60,122 nt of DNA from an uncultured Nitrosospira sp. Its GTDB lineage: Bacteria; Nitrospirota; Nitrospiria; Nitrospirales; Nitrospiraceae. A program made the translations under genes and the position numbers. Shown here piece by piece: positions 1-8,661 of this stretch. Within the stretch, counting starts at the first letter, position 1, and the number at the start of each line of letters is the position of its first letter. The stretch covers positions 1 to 60,122 of the forward strand of contig CAADGK010000094.1 in NCBI GenBank assembly GCA_900696515.1. Reading direction: 5' to 3'. Below the pieces are notes generated by a model, which ran no database searches, was not told the origin of the DNA, and saw nothing but the letters and a program-made list of their open reading frames with translations.

Positions 1-104
1 AGCTCATTGAGCTCAAGATCCAGGCGATGGTGAGACTCTTCCAGCTCTCGAAATTCGGTGTTGGTGTGGCGAAGTTGTAACATGATCGCATCTTCCGTCA
101 ACAT
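1..104 (-). CDS. YdcH/DUF465-like small protein (3' end outside window)
   Basis: Only the first 34 codons are in the window; the gene runs off the left edge. The ATG at 104 follows GGGGAGG at 6 nt, a strong ribosome-binding site. The peptide begins MLTEDAIMLQLRHTNTEFRE and continues as a charged amphipathic helix, as expected for the short coiled-coil DUF465 (YdcH) family, whose function is unknown. It lies downstream of rimI in the same direction and could share its transcript. The family call rests on a short segment. Confidence 0.6.
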   Translation of the reverse strand, partial: MLTEDAIMLQLRHTNTEFRELEESHHRLDLELNE

Positions 105-120
105 ACGACACCTCCCCTGG

Positions 121-666
121 TTAGAGTGAATCTGGCAATGGTGCGTCACCTCCTGAACGGCCGGTTTGATCTCGCTGCCGCCCACCTGGCAGCACAAGCG
201 GATTCATTTCCATTAAAAGTGCGTCTTCTGTGGGGTGAGTATAATACTGAGGACGCCTGCCGACCGGCATAAACCCCATCCGCGTATACAGCGACCGAGC
301 CGCATCGTTCGAGGCTCTGACTTCGAGGATCGCTCGGGTAGCGGCCTGTTCAAACCCTTGGCGGCAGGCCTCCATCACCAACGCCCGTCCCACTCCCTGC
401 CTGCGCATTGTCCCGTGGACCGCCAAATTCATCAGCCGCAGCTCTTCAAAGACAATCCAAAAGCAATGATACCCGAGAATCGCTGAATTCGCTTTTCCCC
501 CCGACCGATCTTGGCTCAACGCGACAAGAAAATGCGCGAATGGATTCCCCGTCAACTCAGCCTCCAACATTTTGCGCGTCCAAGGCGCCGAGAAGCAAGC
601 CTCTTCTAGTGAAACAATCTCGGGCAACATGGCCGCTGTCGCGGGAAGAATATGCAGGTCCAACAT
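121..666 (-). CDS. rimI: Ribosomal-protein-alanine N-acetyltransferase RimI
   Basis: GNAT-fold acetyltransferase that in its family acetylates the N-terminal alanine of ribosomal protein S18. Visible marks are the N-terminal helix with EEACFSAPW, the acetyl-CoA pyrophosphate loop RRQGVGRAL and the late segment SNDAARSLYTRMGF. I chose the ATG at 666, which gives an N-terminus aligning with RimI. An in-frame GTG at 693 overlaps the tsaB stop but has no properly spaced ribosome-binding site. It follows tsaB directly, a pairing common in bacteria. The tail after the GNAT domain is about 30 residues longer than in E. coli RimI. Confidence 0.88.
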   Translation of the reverse strand: MLDLHILPATAAMLPEIVSLEEACFSAPWTRKMLEAELTGNPFAHFLVALSQDRSGGKANSAILGYHCFWIVFEELRLMNLAVHGTMRRQGVGRALVMEACRQGFEQAATRAILEVRASNDAARSLYTRMGFMPVGRRPQYYTHPTEDALLMEMNPLVLPGGRQRDQTGRSGGDAPLPDSL

Positions 667-689
667 CGCACTACCACCACACGGATGAA

Positions 690-1469
690 TCACACCCTCG
701 ATCGTTTCCGGCCTCGTGCCAATCGCTCCGCCGTCTTCCGCTCAACACGGATTTGACGCCTCGCGACTGGTGAAAGCCCTCCTGACCGTTCATATTGAAT
801 ATCGGCCTCAGCCCGTTGGACATAGAGCGGAGCCACGACCTCCCCTGCAACCTCCCCCCGTTGAAGCCGACTCATCCCGACGCGGGCAACCGAGACGGCC
901 GACGGTGAAAAAAGCTGTTCTGATCCGACCGTCACCATGCCCGCCTTTGTCAGCCGGTCGTGAGTCTCTGGTGCCATCGCCGCCCATCCCGCGCCACAGA
1001 CCACTGTCGGTTCATGCAGGCTCTGAACAAAGGCCTGTTCCGTCCCGACCTGCTCACCGAGCACACGCTCGATAGAGCCATCCACGCCCCGACGAAAGAT
1101 CGCCCAATACACTTCTCCTCGACGGCTAGGCAACAGAGGACACACCGGCATCGTGCTGTCCACATTCCAGGCCATGGCCTCCAATGTGGGAACAAGCACC
1201 AGGGGAAGTCCGGTTGCGGCCCGGAGTCCGAGGCCTGTGGCAAGACCGACTCGAATCCCCGTAAACGAGCCGGGTCCAGCCGAGCAGATCAACCCGCTCA
1301 GCTCACGAAGTTTCACCCGCGATTGCGCCAGCAGGCGATCAATGGTCGGCAACAGCAAGGCACCATGGGCCCCACCGGCCTCTTCCCCATGCTGGGCCAG
1401 GACGCCATGTTCATCAAGAATCGCCACACTCTGCCATGTCGTGGCCGTTTCAATTGCGAGGATCTTCAT
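690..1469 (-). CDS. tsaB: tRNA threonylcarbamoyladenosine biosynthesis protein TsaB
   Basis: 259-residue ASKHA-fold protein. TsaB is the non-catalytic partner of TsaD in the complex that makes N6-threonylcarbamoyladenosine (t6A37) on ANN-decoding tRNAs. The start MKILAIETATTWQSVAI is the typical TsaB N-terminus, and CSAGPGSFTGIRVGLATG is the family signature near residue 65. It precedes rimI, and its stop region overlaps the possible upstream GTG of rimI. Length is slightly above the E. coli protein because of a basic C-terminal tail. Confidence 0.93.
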   Translation of the reverse strand: MKILAIETATTWQSVAILDEHGVLAQHGEEAGGAHGALLLPTIDRLLAQSRVKLRELSGLICSAGPGSFTGIRVGLATGLGLRAATGLPLVLVPTLEAMAWNVDSTMPVCPLLPSRRGEVYWAIFRRGVDGSIERVLGEQVGTEQAFVQSLHEPTVVCGAGWAAMAPETHDRLTKAGMVTVGSEQLFSPSAVSVARVGMSRLQRGEVAGEVVAPLYVQRAEADIQYERSGGLSPVARRQIRVERKTAERLARGRKRSRV

Positions 1470-1475
1470 CGTTGG

Positions 1476-2324
1476 CTACAAGGTCTGTCCCAAGTCTTCC
1501 GCTGTGATCGTCTGATTCTGATGCAGTTCATGGAAGGTGACCTGCAGAGCTCCCGGCCCTCGGCCATCCTCAAGAGAAATTTTGAACGGGCGCAGGGATC
1601 GAGTTTCTGCATCGGCGAGGGCCTGCGGCGACACGGGACCTCCCTCATCGAGAGGCCTAAAATCATCGTAATGAATCGTGGCTTCAATCTCTCCATCCAC
1701 GCCGACCCGCTCCTCCTGCACCACCAGCAGCCGATGGTCAAACCAGAGGCGGCGGATAAGTATCCTCGGAAAATGTCCTCCACGTGCCACCCCGTAGACA
1801 TCGAGGCGATACCGACTCCGCTCCAGTACAAGCTTGGCGGTTTCTTCTCTGGCAAGCGCATTCGCACCCAAGAGACCTCCGATGGCCCAGGCACTCAGCT
1901 GAGAGAACCGAGCAAGATGCCCCTGGTCTTTTAAGTCGGCTTGAGAACCGGAATAGACTTTTCCTTCCATCGGGAGCCTGAGCCGATACCACTCATCGGC
2001 TTGCACGAATTCAAACACTTCTCCCCCCAAGGGAGTAAAGCCTTTCAGCCTCAGGGCATTCGGCCGTCGATAGTAGACCGTTCCCTCGACTCGGGAGAGG
2101 ATCGGAATCAGCCCACCCCGCACCTTGGCGCTGAACAATCCTTTCATGGACGAGACCGCAACGTCACGTTGGCGCAGCAGGGCGGTTAAGTCCTCAACTG
2201 TGACTTGTTTGAGCGGCAGCTCTTCCTTGGGACCCACCACGGTGCAACCGGCAAGCAAAACGAGCGGCCCAAGGAGCAAGACCAAGAACAGACGCGTGAT
2301 GATCATGTGCGGTAACCGTTTCAT
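1476..2324 (-). CDS. Outer-membrane lipoprotein, DUF4292/LolB-like
   Basis: From the ATG at 2324 the protein starts with a signal peptide and a lipobox (LLAGC, Cys at about residue 27), so it should be lipidated. The body reads as a beta-rich LolA/LolB-like sheet (KGLFSAKVRGGLIPILSRV, then GTVYYRRPNALRLKGFTP), the pattern of DUF4292 lipoproteins thought to bind lipid or lipoprotein. A GTG at 2336 is an alternative start. It sits between radA and tsaB on the same strand with gaps of a few bases, so co-transcription is likely. The exact family is inferred. Confidence 0.65.
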   Translation of the reverse strand: MKRLPHMIITRLFLVLLLGPLVLLAGCTVVGPKEELPLKQVTVEDLTALLRQRDVAVSSMKGLFSAKVRGGLIPILSRVEGTVYYRRPNALRLKGFTPLGGEVFEFVQADEWYRLRLPMEGKVYSGSQADLKDQGHLARFSQLSAWAIGGLLGANALAREETAKLVLERSRYRLDVYGVARGGHFPRILIRRLWFDHRLLVVQEERVGVDGEIEATIHYDDFRPLDEGGPVSPQALADAETRSLRPFKISLEDGRGPGALQVTFHELHQNQTITAEDLGQTL

Positions 2325-2337
2325 CTCAACCAACACA

Positions 2338-3699
2338 CTACGCCAAGACCACGTCGAGCGCCTCTCTGACCTCTTGAATCCCGATCAATTCCATCCCCTC
2401 GATCGGGTCCAGCTTCGTCAGGTTTCGCTCAGGTAAGAGGCAACGTTTGAACCCCATTTTTGCCGCTTCACGGATGCGCGCCTCAGCCTGACTGACCGCG
2501 CGAACCTCTCCGCCTAGACCAATCTCGCCTAACATCAAAAACCCGGGTTCGATAGGGACATCGCGCAGGCTCGATGCCACTGCCGCCACAATCCCCACAT
2601 CGATGGCCGGCTCATCGATGTGCATGCCGCCCACGACATTGACATACACGTCCTGCCCGGAGAGATGCACGCCCAATCGTTTTTCCATCACCGCGAGCAA
2701 CAGAGAGACACGATTCAATTCGACCCCATTCGCCATCCGTTTGGGCATGGCATAGCTCGTCGATGACACCAACGCCTGCAGCTCGACCAGGATCGGTCTT
2801 GTTCCCTCAAGACTCGACACCACCACCGATCCCGCGCTCCGCTGGGAACGTTCAGCCAAGAACAACTCCGAAGGATTGTTCACTTCTTCGAGCCCGGCGT
2901 CTTTCATCTCGAAGACGCCGATTTCGTTCGTTGATCCGAATCGATTTTTCACGGCACGGAGAATCCGATAGCTGTGGCCCTTGTCACCTTCGAAATACAA
3001 CACGGTATCGACGATGTGCTCCAATAATCGCGGTCCGGCAATCGCCCCTTCCTTCGTGACATGTCCGATGATGAAGACCGGTACGCCAGCGCGCTTCGCA
3101 AACCACATCAGTTGTCCGGCCACCTCTTGCACTTGACTGATGCTGCCCGGTGCAGAGGTGATCTGTTCCGTGTACACGGTCTGAATAGAATCGACAACCA
3201 CCGCGACGGGTCGTACTTCCTGGACCGTCTTTAAGATCAGTTCGAGTGACGTTTCAGCCAAAATCAACAGGTGCGGGTGCTCGATCCCCAATCGCTGTCC
3301 ACGCATTTTGATCTGCCGAGGCGATTCTTCTCCCGAGACATAGAGAACCGGAGCCTCCTTCGTCGCCAAGCGTGGCAAGGCCTGGAGCAACAACGTAGTC
3401 TTCCCGATTCCGGGATCGCCACCGATCAAGATCACCGCGCCGGGAATGACACCACCTCCCAAGACTCGATCAAACTCGCCGATGTGGGTCAACCGACGGT
3501 CCTCCCCCACCACCTCGATCTCTGCGATGGGTGTGGCCTTGGCTTGAGCGGTTTTCAAATCAGCGGGCCGGCCCTTGCCGGTTGCCGCTTGCCGCTCTTC
3601 TTTCATGGTATTCCAGCCGCCGCAGTCGGGACAGCGGCCGAGCCATCGTGGCGATTGATGGCCGCAAGCCTGGCAGGAAAAGATCACCTTTGATTTCAA
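2338..3699 (-). CDS. radA: DNA repair protein RadA
   Basis: Branch-migration ATPase of homologous recombination. It has a four-cysteine zinc finger (CQACGHQSPRWLGRCPDCGGW), Walker A GGDPGIGKTTLLLQ, the RadA-specific KNRFGSTNEIGVFEM motif and a Lon-like C-terminal domain ending near EALDVVLA. The open frame extends to 3780, but I place the start at a TTG at 3699: GAGG lies 8 nt upstream, and the protein then starts MKSKVIFSCQACG, like other RadA proteins, at about 453 residues (E. coli 460). The longer N-terminus would add 27 non-conserved residues. Confidence 0.93.
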   Translation of the reverse strand: MKSKVIFSCQACGHQSPRWLGRCPDCGGWNTMKEERQAATGKGRPADLKTAQAKATPIAEIEVVGEDRRLTHIGEFDRVLGGGVIPGAVILIGGDPGIGKTTLLLQALPRLATKEAPVLYVSGEESPRQIKMRGQRLGIEHPHLLILAETSLELILKTVQEVRPVAVVVDSIQTVYTEQITSAPGSISQVQEVAGQLMWFAKRAGVPVFIIGHVTKEGAIAGPRLLEHIVDTVLYFEGDKGHSYRILRAVKNRFGSTNEIGVFEMKDAGLEEVNNPSELFLAERSQRSAGSVVVSSLEGTRPILVELQALVSSTSYAMPKRMANGVELNRVSLLLAVMEKRLGVHLSGQDVYVNVVGGMHIDEPAIDVGIVAAVASSLRDVPIEPGFLMLGEIGLGGEVRAVSQAEARIREAAKMGFKRCLLPERNLTKLDPIEGMELIGIQEVREALDVVLA

Positions 3700-3863
3700 C
3701 GATGGATCCTCACAGCGAACAATCAGCCTCCTCGCTATCTTAATGGATGGAGCAGGGGAAGGAAAGGACCAGCCCAGCATGATGACATCGCATGGTTGAT
3801 CGGATCATCTCAAGATTTGAGACATCCCGTCCGATATCGCTCAGTGACAGCCTCGAACAGCCT

Positions 3864-5096
3864 ATGAAAAAGCAAATCCGAATCGAAGAGTTGACGCTGG
3901 GCATGGTGATCGACAAACTCGACCGGTCTTGGTTGAGCACACCGTTTTTTTGCCACAAGATGACGATCACCTCCGCCAAGCAGATCGCGCAGCTGAAAGC
4001 CTGCGGCGTGCAGACTCTGACCGTCCGCATGGAGGCCGAAGCGATCCGTGAAGCAGCACCGGCGCCCTCAACTCCCGAGGACACACCAGTCGAATCAACA
4101 AGCGAGTTCACGGATCCCGTCCCATCCCCCACTCCGAGCTATGTCCCATTCGAAGAAGAGTTACCGGCAGCCAAGCAGGTCTATCAGGCCGCCAAAACGA
4201 TCGTGCAGAACGCGATGCAAGACGTCCGGCTGGGACGGGCGATCAATGTCGATGCCGTGCAAACCGTCATCACCGACATGACCGAGAGTGTCTTTCGCAA
4301 TCAGGACGCCCTGCCCAGCCTGTCCCGGCTCAAGCGATTTGACGAATATACCTTTTACCACTCTGTGAACACCGCCCTGCTCGCAATGTCCCTGGGACGG
4401 AGTCTTGGCTTCGATCGATCGATGATCCATTTAGCCGGCGTCGGCACACTCTTGCACGATATTGGCAAGATGAAGGTCCCCCTTGAAATTCTCAACAAGC
4501 CCGGTCGCTTTGAACCTCACGAAATGGAGATTGTAAAACAACATGTGCTCAGGGGTGTCGAAGTCCTTTCCAATACGACCGGCCTCGGCGAGACCTACAT
4601 CCAGCCCGCGCTGGAACACCATGAGCGAGTCAACGGCGATGGGTATCCGCATCGACGCGCTCATCAGGACATCAGTCAGGTGGGCCTCATCACGGCGGTG
4701 GTGGATATCTACGACGCCATGACGAGCGATCGGGTCTACCATAAAGGCAAACCGGCCCATGAAGTGCTCCAACTCTTGTATCGGCTCTCGCTCGAAGGCC
4801 ACCTTGACCCCACGCTTGTTCAACGGTTTATCCAGGTCGTTGGAGTCTATCCGGTCGGATCAGTGGTGGAACTGAATACCGGTGAGACCGGGATCGTCAA
4901 ACGGATCAACCACGAGGCGCCCCTGGCGCCGATCGTGCTGTTCGTGAAAACTGCGGGAAATACACTCCTCTCACACCCGCAGGAAGAGGATCTCTCTCAG
5001 CAGACAACGACACCCCCTCGGAGCATTAAAGCTGTGCTCCACCCCCACCAGACCGGCATCGACCCAACCGTCTACCTCGATAAGAAAGCGGCCTAG
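3864..5096 (+). CDS. HD-GYP domain c-di-GMP phosphodiesterase-like protein (copy 1)
   Basis: 410 residues: an N-terminal DUF3391-like segment (1-60, MKKQIRIEELTLGMVIDKLD), an acidic proline-rich linker (65-100) and an HD-GYP domain. The HD pair is in LLHDIGKMKVP (H198-D199); the later motif is HHERVNGDGYP at 252-262. HD-GYP enzymes hydrolyse cyclic di-GMP. Asn257 replaces the Asp of the usual HHExxDGxGYP, which may weaken metal binding or activity. A second copy follows 134 bp downstream. The start is the ATG before KKQIRI: the sequences upstream of the two copies are alike in DNA but are read in different frames, so they are not coding. Confidence 0.88.
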   Translation: MKKQIRIEELTLGMVIDKLDRSWLSTPFFCHKMTITSAKQIAQLKACGVQTLTVRMEAEAIREAAPAPSTPEDTPVESTSEFTDPVPSPTPSYVPFEEELPAAKQVYQAAKTIVQNAMQDVRLGRAINVDAVQTVITDMTESVFRNQDALPSLSRLKRFDEYTFYHSVNTALLAMSLGRSLGFDRSMIHLAGVGTLLHDIGKMKVPLEILNKPGRFEPHEMEIVKQHVLRGVEVLSNTTGLGETYIQPALEHHERVNGDGYPHRRAHQDISQVGLITAVVDIYDAMTSDRVYHKGKPAHEVLQLLYRLSLEGHLDPTLVQRFIQVVGVYPVGSVVELNTGETGIVKRINHEAPLAPIVLFVKTAGNTLLSHPQEEDLSQQTTTPPRSIKAVLHPHQTGIDPTVYLDKKAA

Positions 5097-5230
5097 GCCA
5101 CGCAGCAGATTTTGAACCTCGCTCCCGTGTCCCCCCACACAGGAACCATGGAGACTCATTAGCATCTCAAGGTTTATAACCGGTGGTCCGATATCGCTTA
5201 TCGAAAGACCCGATCGAACCGACCATTGCC

Positions 5231-6454
5231 ATGAAAAAGCGGATTGGAATCGATGAATTGAAGCCGGGAATGCTGGTAGAACAGCTGGACCGGTCCTGGC
5301 TGGATACGCCGTTCTTTCGCCACAAGATGACGATCACCTCCTCCGACCAGATTGCACAGCTAAAAGCTTGTGGGATCCGCACGCTGCTCGTAAATATCGA
5401 GGAAGAACTCTCACCCACTGAGACCGTGGAAACGGAACCAGACATCACCAGTGATCCTACCTTCACGGCACCGGAAGAAACGGTATCAGTGCCGTCAAGC
5501 ATCGGGCTTGAAGAGGAGCTGCCCACCGCCAGGCAAACCTATCACGCCGCCAAAATGATCGTGCAGAACGCCATGCACGATACGAGACTCGGCCGAGCCA
5601 TCAATATGGACGAAGTCAATCGGGTGGTCTCGGATATGTCGGATAGTATCTTGCGAAACCCCGATGCCCTCACCAGTCTGACGCGGCTCAAGAACTTCGA
5701 CGAATACACCTTTTATCACTCGGTGAATACGGCCATCCTCGCCATGTCCCTGGGACGCCATCTTGAGTTTGATCGAACCACCTTGCATCAAGTCGGGGTG
5801 GGCGGCCTCCTGCACGACATCGGAAAGACAAAGATCCCGACAGAGATTCTGAACAAGCCTGGGCGATTCAAACCGGATGAAATGGAGATCATGAAGCAAC
5901 ACGTTCTCCGCGGCGTGGAAATCCTCTCGACCACGACCGGGCTGGGAGACGCTTACCTCCGTCCCGCGCTGGAACATCATGAACGGGTCGACGGGACCGG
6001 CTATCCCTACCGGCGAGTCCGAAGCGAACTGAGTCAGGTCGGCATGATGGCCGCCGTGGTGGACATTTACGATGCGATGACCAGTGACCGCTGCTATCAC
6101 AAGGGGCAAGCCGCCCACGAAGCACTCCAATTTCTCTATCGCCTGTCGCTTGATGGCCATCTGGATGCCGCATTGGTGCAGCAGTTCATCCATGTCGTCG
6201 GCCTCTATCCCGTTGGATCAGTTGTGAAGCTGAATACGGGCGAGACCGGAATCGTCAAGGAAGTGCATCACCATGCACCGTTGGCACCGGTGGTGGTGCT
6301 TGTAAAAAGTGCGGGGAATACCCTCCTGTCACACCCCAAAGAGCTGGACCTCGTGGCGCAACTCGAGAAACCCCATCGCAGCGTCGCCACCGTCCTCGAC
6401 GCCAAACAAGCCGGCATCGACCCGACCGACTACCTGGATCAGAAAGCGGCATAG
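5231..6454 (+). CDS. HD-GYP domain c-di-GMP phosphodiesterase-like protein (copy 2)
   Basis: 407-residue tandem paralogue of the preceding gene with the same order: DUF3391-like N-terminus, acidic linker, HD-GYP. Its motifs are intact (LLHDIGKTKIP and HHERVDGTGYP), so this copy keeps the Asp lost in copy 1. The two proteins stay alike to the very end (GIDPTDYLDQKAA against GIDPTVYLDKKAA), showing a recent duplication. No membrane segment or receiver domain is visible, so it is probably cytosolic and controlled by expression or by the N-terminal domain. Start chosen as for copy 1; an upstream GTG at 5183 is less likely. Confidence 0.9.
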   Translation: MKKRIGIDELKPGMLVEQLDRSWLDTPFFRHKMTITSSDQIAQLKACGIRTLLVNIEEELSPTETVETEPDITSDPTFTAPEETVSVPSSIGLEEELPTARQTYHAAKMIVQNAMHDTRLGRAINMDEVNRVVSDMSDSILRNPDALTSLTRLKNFDEYTFYHSVNTAILAMSLGRHLEFDRTTLHQVGVGGLLHDIGKTKIPTEILNKPGRFKPDEMEIMKQHVLRGVEILSTTTGLGDAYLRPALEHHERVDGTGYPYRRVRSELSQVGMMAAVVDIYDAMTSDRCYHKGQAAHEALQFLYRLSLDGHLDAALVQQFIHVVGLYPVGSVVKLNTGETGIVKEVHHHAPLAPVVVLVKSAGNTLLSHPKELDLVAQLEKPHRSVATVLDAKQAGIDPTDYLDQKAA

Positions 6455-6593
6455 GTCCCCGTCCATCGTAGCGAACCAATCACCACATCTGGTCTCTCAG
6501 CTATCTACCCACGCGCTCAGCCTCACGTCTATTCAAAACATACTATAAGACTCCCGACCCCTATTATTTGCTACTCATACAACCGCCAACAGG

Positions 6594-6622
6594 TTGACAC
6601 GCCGGCCGTTGAAAAGTGTCAA
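6594..6622. promoter_or_regulatory. Inverted repeat, possible activator site upstream of sigma-54 promoter
   Basis: Seven-base arms TTGACAC (6594-6600) and GTGTCAA (6616-6622) are perfect inverted repeats with a 15-nt spacer. They lie about 75-100 bp upstream of the -24/-12 element at 6692, the distance at which enhancer-binding proteins usually bind. The role is inferred. Confidence 0.4.
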
Positions 6623-6691
6623 GTTTTTGAAATGCGCTATCACGTGTAACTACGTAATATGCAAATCATTAAAGAATTGAATGGCGATGGT

Positions 6692-6708
6692 TTGGCGCGG
6701 CTTTTGCT
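6692..6708 (+). promoter_or_regulatory. Sigma-54 (-24/-12) promoter
   Basis: TTGGCGCG-GCTT-TTGCT matches the RpoN consensus (TTGGCACG-N4-TTGCW) with one difference. The invariant GG (6694-6695) and GC (6706-6707) are exactly 12 bp apart. It lies 46 bp upstream of the zinc-ribbon gene at 6754, which gives a leader of roughly 35 nt. It is the only convincing -24/-12 element I found. Confidence 0.65.
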
Positions 6709-6753
6709 TCACTTCATCAACAGCTGTGCACGTAGCCAACCTAGGAGGGATCG

Positions 6754-6927
6754 ATGGAATGTCCGAAGTGTAAGGGGACGATGATGTTGGAGCGGTTCTC
6801 GGATTTCTTTCTGGTCTTTTATGCCTGGAAATGTTTCAACTGCGGCGCCATCATTGACCGCACCATTGCCGAGAATCGCCGAAAGAGCCTTGCGTCTCAG
6901 GAGTCTCAGGCCGTCGCCACACGCTGA
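6754..6927 (+). CDS. 57-residue zinc-ribbon protein
   Basis: Short gene with the ATG 5 nt after AGGAGGGATCG-type sequence (AGGAGGG), a strong ribosome-binding site. The product starts MECPKCKGTMMLERF and has two CxxC knuckles (MECPKCKG and KCFNCGAI), so it should bind one zinc. An aromatic stretch (DFFLVFYAWKC) lies between them, and the tail is polar. Function unknown. Its sigma-54-type promoter with an upstream inverted repeat suggests expression under a specific signal rather than housekeeping use. No partner gene is adjacent: the HD-GYP pair ends 300 bp upstream. Confidence 0.75.
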   Translation: MECPKCKGTMMLERFSDFFLVFYAWKCFNCGAIIDRTIAENRRKSLASQESQAVATR

Positions 6928-6945
6928 GCAATTCCTTACCAATTC

Positions 6946-6964
6946 GGGCTCGGAGTCCGAGCCC
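6946..6964 (+). terminator. Possible terminator hairpin
   Basis: GGGCTCG and CGAGCCC form a 7-bp stem with a 5-nt loop, 19 bp after the zinc-ribbon stop codon. No clear T-run follows (GCAGAGGCTTATTAG), so intrinsic termination is uncertain. Confidence 0.35.
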
Positions 6965-7255
6965 GCAGAGGCTTATTAGTTGTGCAGTCAAAACCAGGTC
7001 GTGCAGACATCGCCCAAAGAGTCAGCGACCATAATGCTCTGGCGCCTAATGATCATCCTACCCGGAGCGTGGAGAATTCCTTGCCCTCCAGGCCCAGAGC
7101 TGAATCCAGGCCTACAGTAAGAGTTCCCCTGACTCTATCGCCTCCATTACTCACATCCTCCGCAATCTTACTCAGGTATGTAATTTTGTGTATAAACACT
7201 CTCTGCAATTTTTCCAGCCATGCAACTCATCGATCTTGTCCTCAAAGCTTTCTCT

Positions 7256-7425
7256 TCAGCCACGTACAGGCAACATGCGGCCCGTTGGGAGCTTGTACAC
7301 GTACACCATCCCCCGACCTTCGTACTCACTCAAGACCATGTTTCCTGATGGCGGAAGCGCCACATGAATGACTTGGTAAAAACAACCGCGTGAGCTTTTC
7401 AAGTTCATCCGCCGTCTCGAAGACG
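7256..7425 (-). pseudogene. Decayed fragment related to the secreted protein at 8819-9682
   Basis: Read on the minus strand, this 170-bp stretch encodes ADELEKLTRLF, a one-base frame change in a T run, then YQVIHVALPPSGNMVL and later YKLPTGRMLPVRG before a stop at 7256. The first part matches ADELGKLTQFYYKVIYV in the middle of the intact gene at 8819-9682, and YKLPTGRMLPV resembles its later HKFPMGTVLTL. I read it as the frameshifted remnant of a duplicate or relative of that gene. The rest of the 6965-7480 interval shows nothing recognisable. Confidence 0.5.
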
Positions 7426-7429
7426 GCGG
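7409..7429. repeat. Palindromic hairpin, REP-like
   Basis: CCGCCGTC (7409-7416) pairs perfectly with GACGGCGG (7422-7429) around a 5-nt loop. It lies inside the decayed gene fragment and near the 3' end of the Fic gene. It could be a REP-type element or a terminator for leftward transcription. Only one copy was noticed in the window. Confidence 0.4.
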
Positions 7430-7480
7430 CCTATTCTCGTTGCAGGAAAGCGGACTGGGTCATCACCCAGACCTGCATCC

Positions 7481-8650
7481 CTACGCCTTGCCTGAATCCA
7501 GCTCTGCGTTGAGCAAGTGTACGTAGCGGCGATAACTAAACACCCGGTCGCGTTGCCGGCGCGTCGTCTCCTTCACGATCATAAGGGTCTGTAAATGTGA
7601 GAGCGATTTGTTCACCGTCGCGGGTGTCAACCCTGTGGCCTTGACGAGTGCCACGGACGTCGCCAGCGGTTGTTTCTGCATGGCTTGATGTACGGCGAGA
7701 GCAGACGCTGCCGCCCGTCCGAGCCCAGCGATGCGATCTCGATCGTTATCCACCAAGGTCAGTAACGCGTGTGCGGTCATCATGGCCTGCGTAGCGGTGG
7801 CGGCAATGCCTTCTGCAAAGAAGTCCAGCCAGCGTTCCCAGTCTCCGTGAAGACGCACGCCGTTGAGCAGTTCGTAATAGAGCACGCGGTGCGTTTTGAA
7901 GAACAGGCTTGGGTACAGGAGCGGTTCACGAAGCACGCCGTCCGCGACGAGCTGGAGTACGATCAGCATGCGCCCGACGCGGCCGTTGCCGTCGAGGAAG
8001 GGGTGAATGGTCTCGAACTGCACATGCGTCAGCGCCGCCTTGATAAGCGGCGGCGTCGGCTCGGGCTTGTCGTTGAGAAAATGCTCCAGCTCACTCAGCG
8101 ACTCCGGTACGGCGTCCGCCGGGGGCGGGACGAACACGGCGTTCCCCGGCCTCGTACCGCCAACCCACACTTGCGAGCGGCGTAGCTCGCCGGGTGTTTT
8201 ACCTCTCCCCTGCGGGTGATCGAGTAGTATGGCATGCACCTCACGCAGCAAGAGGTTACTGATTGGAAGCCCGCTGCGCAACAGCTTGAGCCCTCGATCC
8301 ATCGCCGCGACATAACGGCTCACCTCCCTCGCATCGTTGACTGGAACGCCGGGCTCTTCATGGATTTCGAGCAGCAGGAGATCGGCCAGCGACGACTGCG
8401 TGCCTTCGATTTGACTCGAGAGGACCGCCTCCTTACGGACGAAGCTGTAGAGCAACAGGTCGGCGTTGGGCAGCAGCGAGGTCACCGCATCGAGGCGGCC
8501 GAGTGCGACAAGCGCGTCGTCAAAGCGACGGCGCAACGCGGGGCTCCATTCCACCGGCGGCTGAGGTGGCAGCGGTGCAGGCACAAAAGCCAGGAAGGGC
8601 TCCCCGAGGGATGGCACCGTCACATAGCGGCCAGGCACGGGGCGATACAT
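7481..8650 (-). CDS. Fic family protein (AMPylase) with C-terminal winged helix
   Basis: 389 residues. The Fic_N segment contains an inhibitory motif SSQIEG at about 78-83 ([S/T]xxxE[G/N] form, class II, N-terminal). The Fic core has HPFLDGNGRVGR with catalytic His216. The C-terminus (about 300-375) reads as a winged helix (LATSVALVKATGLTPATVNK). Fic enzymes transfer AMP to hydroxyl groups of target proteins, and the inhibitory glutamate keeps them off until relieved. The gene stands alone between unrelated genes. A perfect palindrome covers its promoter, so the winged helix may repress its own gene. No separate antitoxin gene is present. ATG at 8650; AGGA lies 11 nt upstream. Confidence 0.9.
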   Translation of the reverse strand: MYRPVPGRYVTVPSLGEPFLAFVPAPLPPQPPVEWSPALRRRFDDALVALGRLDAVTSLLPNADLLLYSFVRKEAVLSSQIEGTQSSLADLLLLEIHEEPGVPVNDAREVSRYVAAMDRGLKLLRSGLPISNLLLREVHAILLDHPQGRGKTPGELRRSQVWVGGTRPGNAVFVPPPADAVPESLSELEHFLNDKPEPTPPLIKAALTHVQFETIHPFLDGNGRVGRMLIVLQLVADGVLREPLLYPSLFFKTHRVLYYELLNGVRLHGDWERWLDFFAEGIAATATQAMMTAHALLTLVDNDRDRIAGLGRAAASALAVHQAMQKQPLATSVALVKATGLTPATVNKSLSHLQTLMIVKETTRRQRDRVFSYRRYVHLLNAELDSGKA

Positions 8651-8661
8651 AGTCGTCCGGA

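Noticed and set aside
960-1934. 324-codon plus-strand open frame opposite tsaB and the lipoprotein gene
   Set aside because: It lies wholly antisense to two well-supported genes, has a low-complexity Arg/Pro/His-rich product and no ribosome-binding site.
5495-6193. 232-codon minus-strand open frame within the second HD-GYP gene
   Set aside because: Fully antisense to a gene with complete catalytic motifs; a similar shadow appears in the paralogous first copy.
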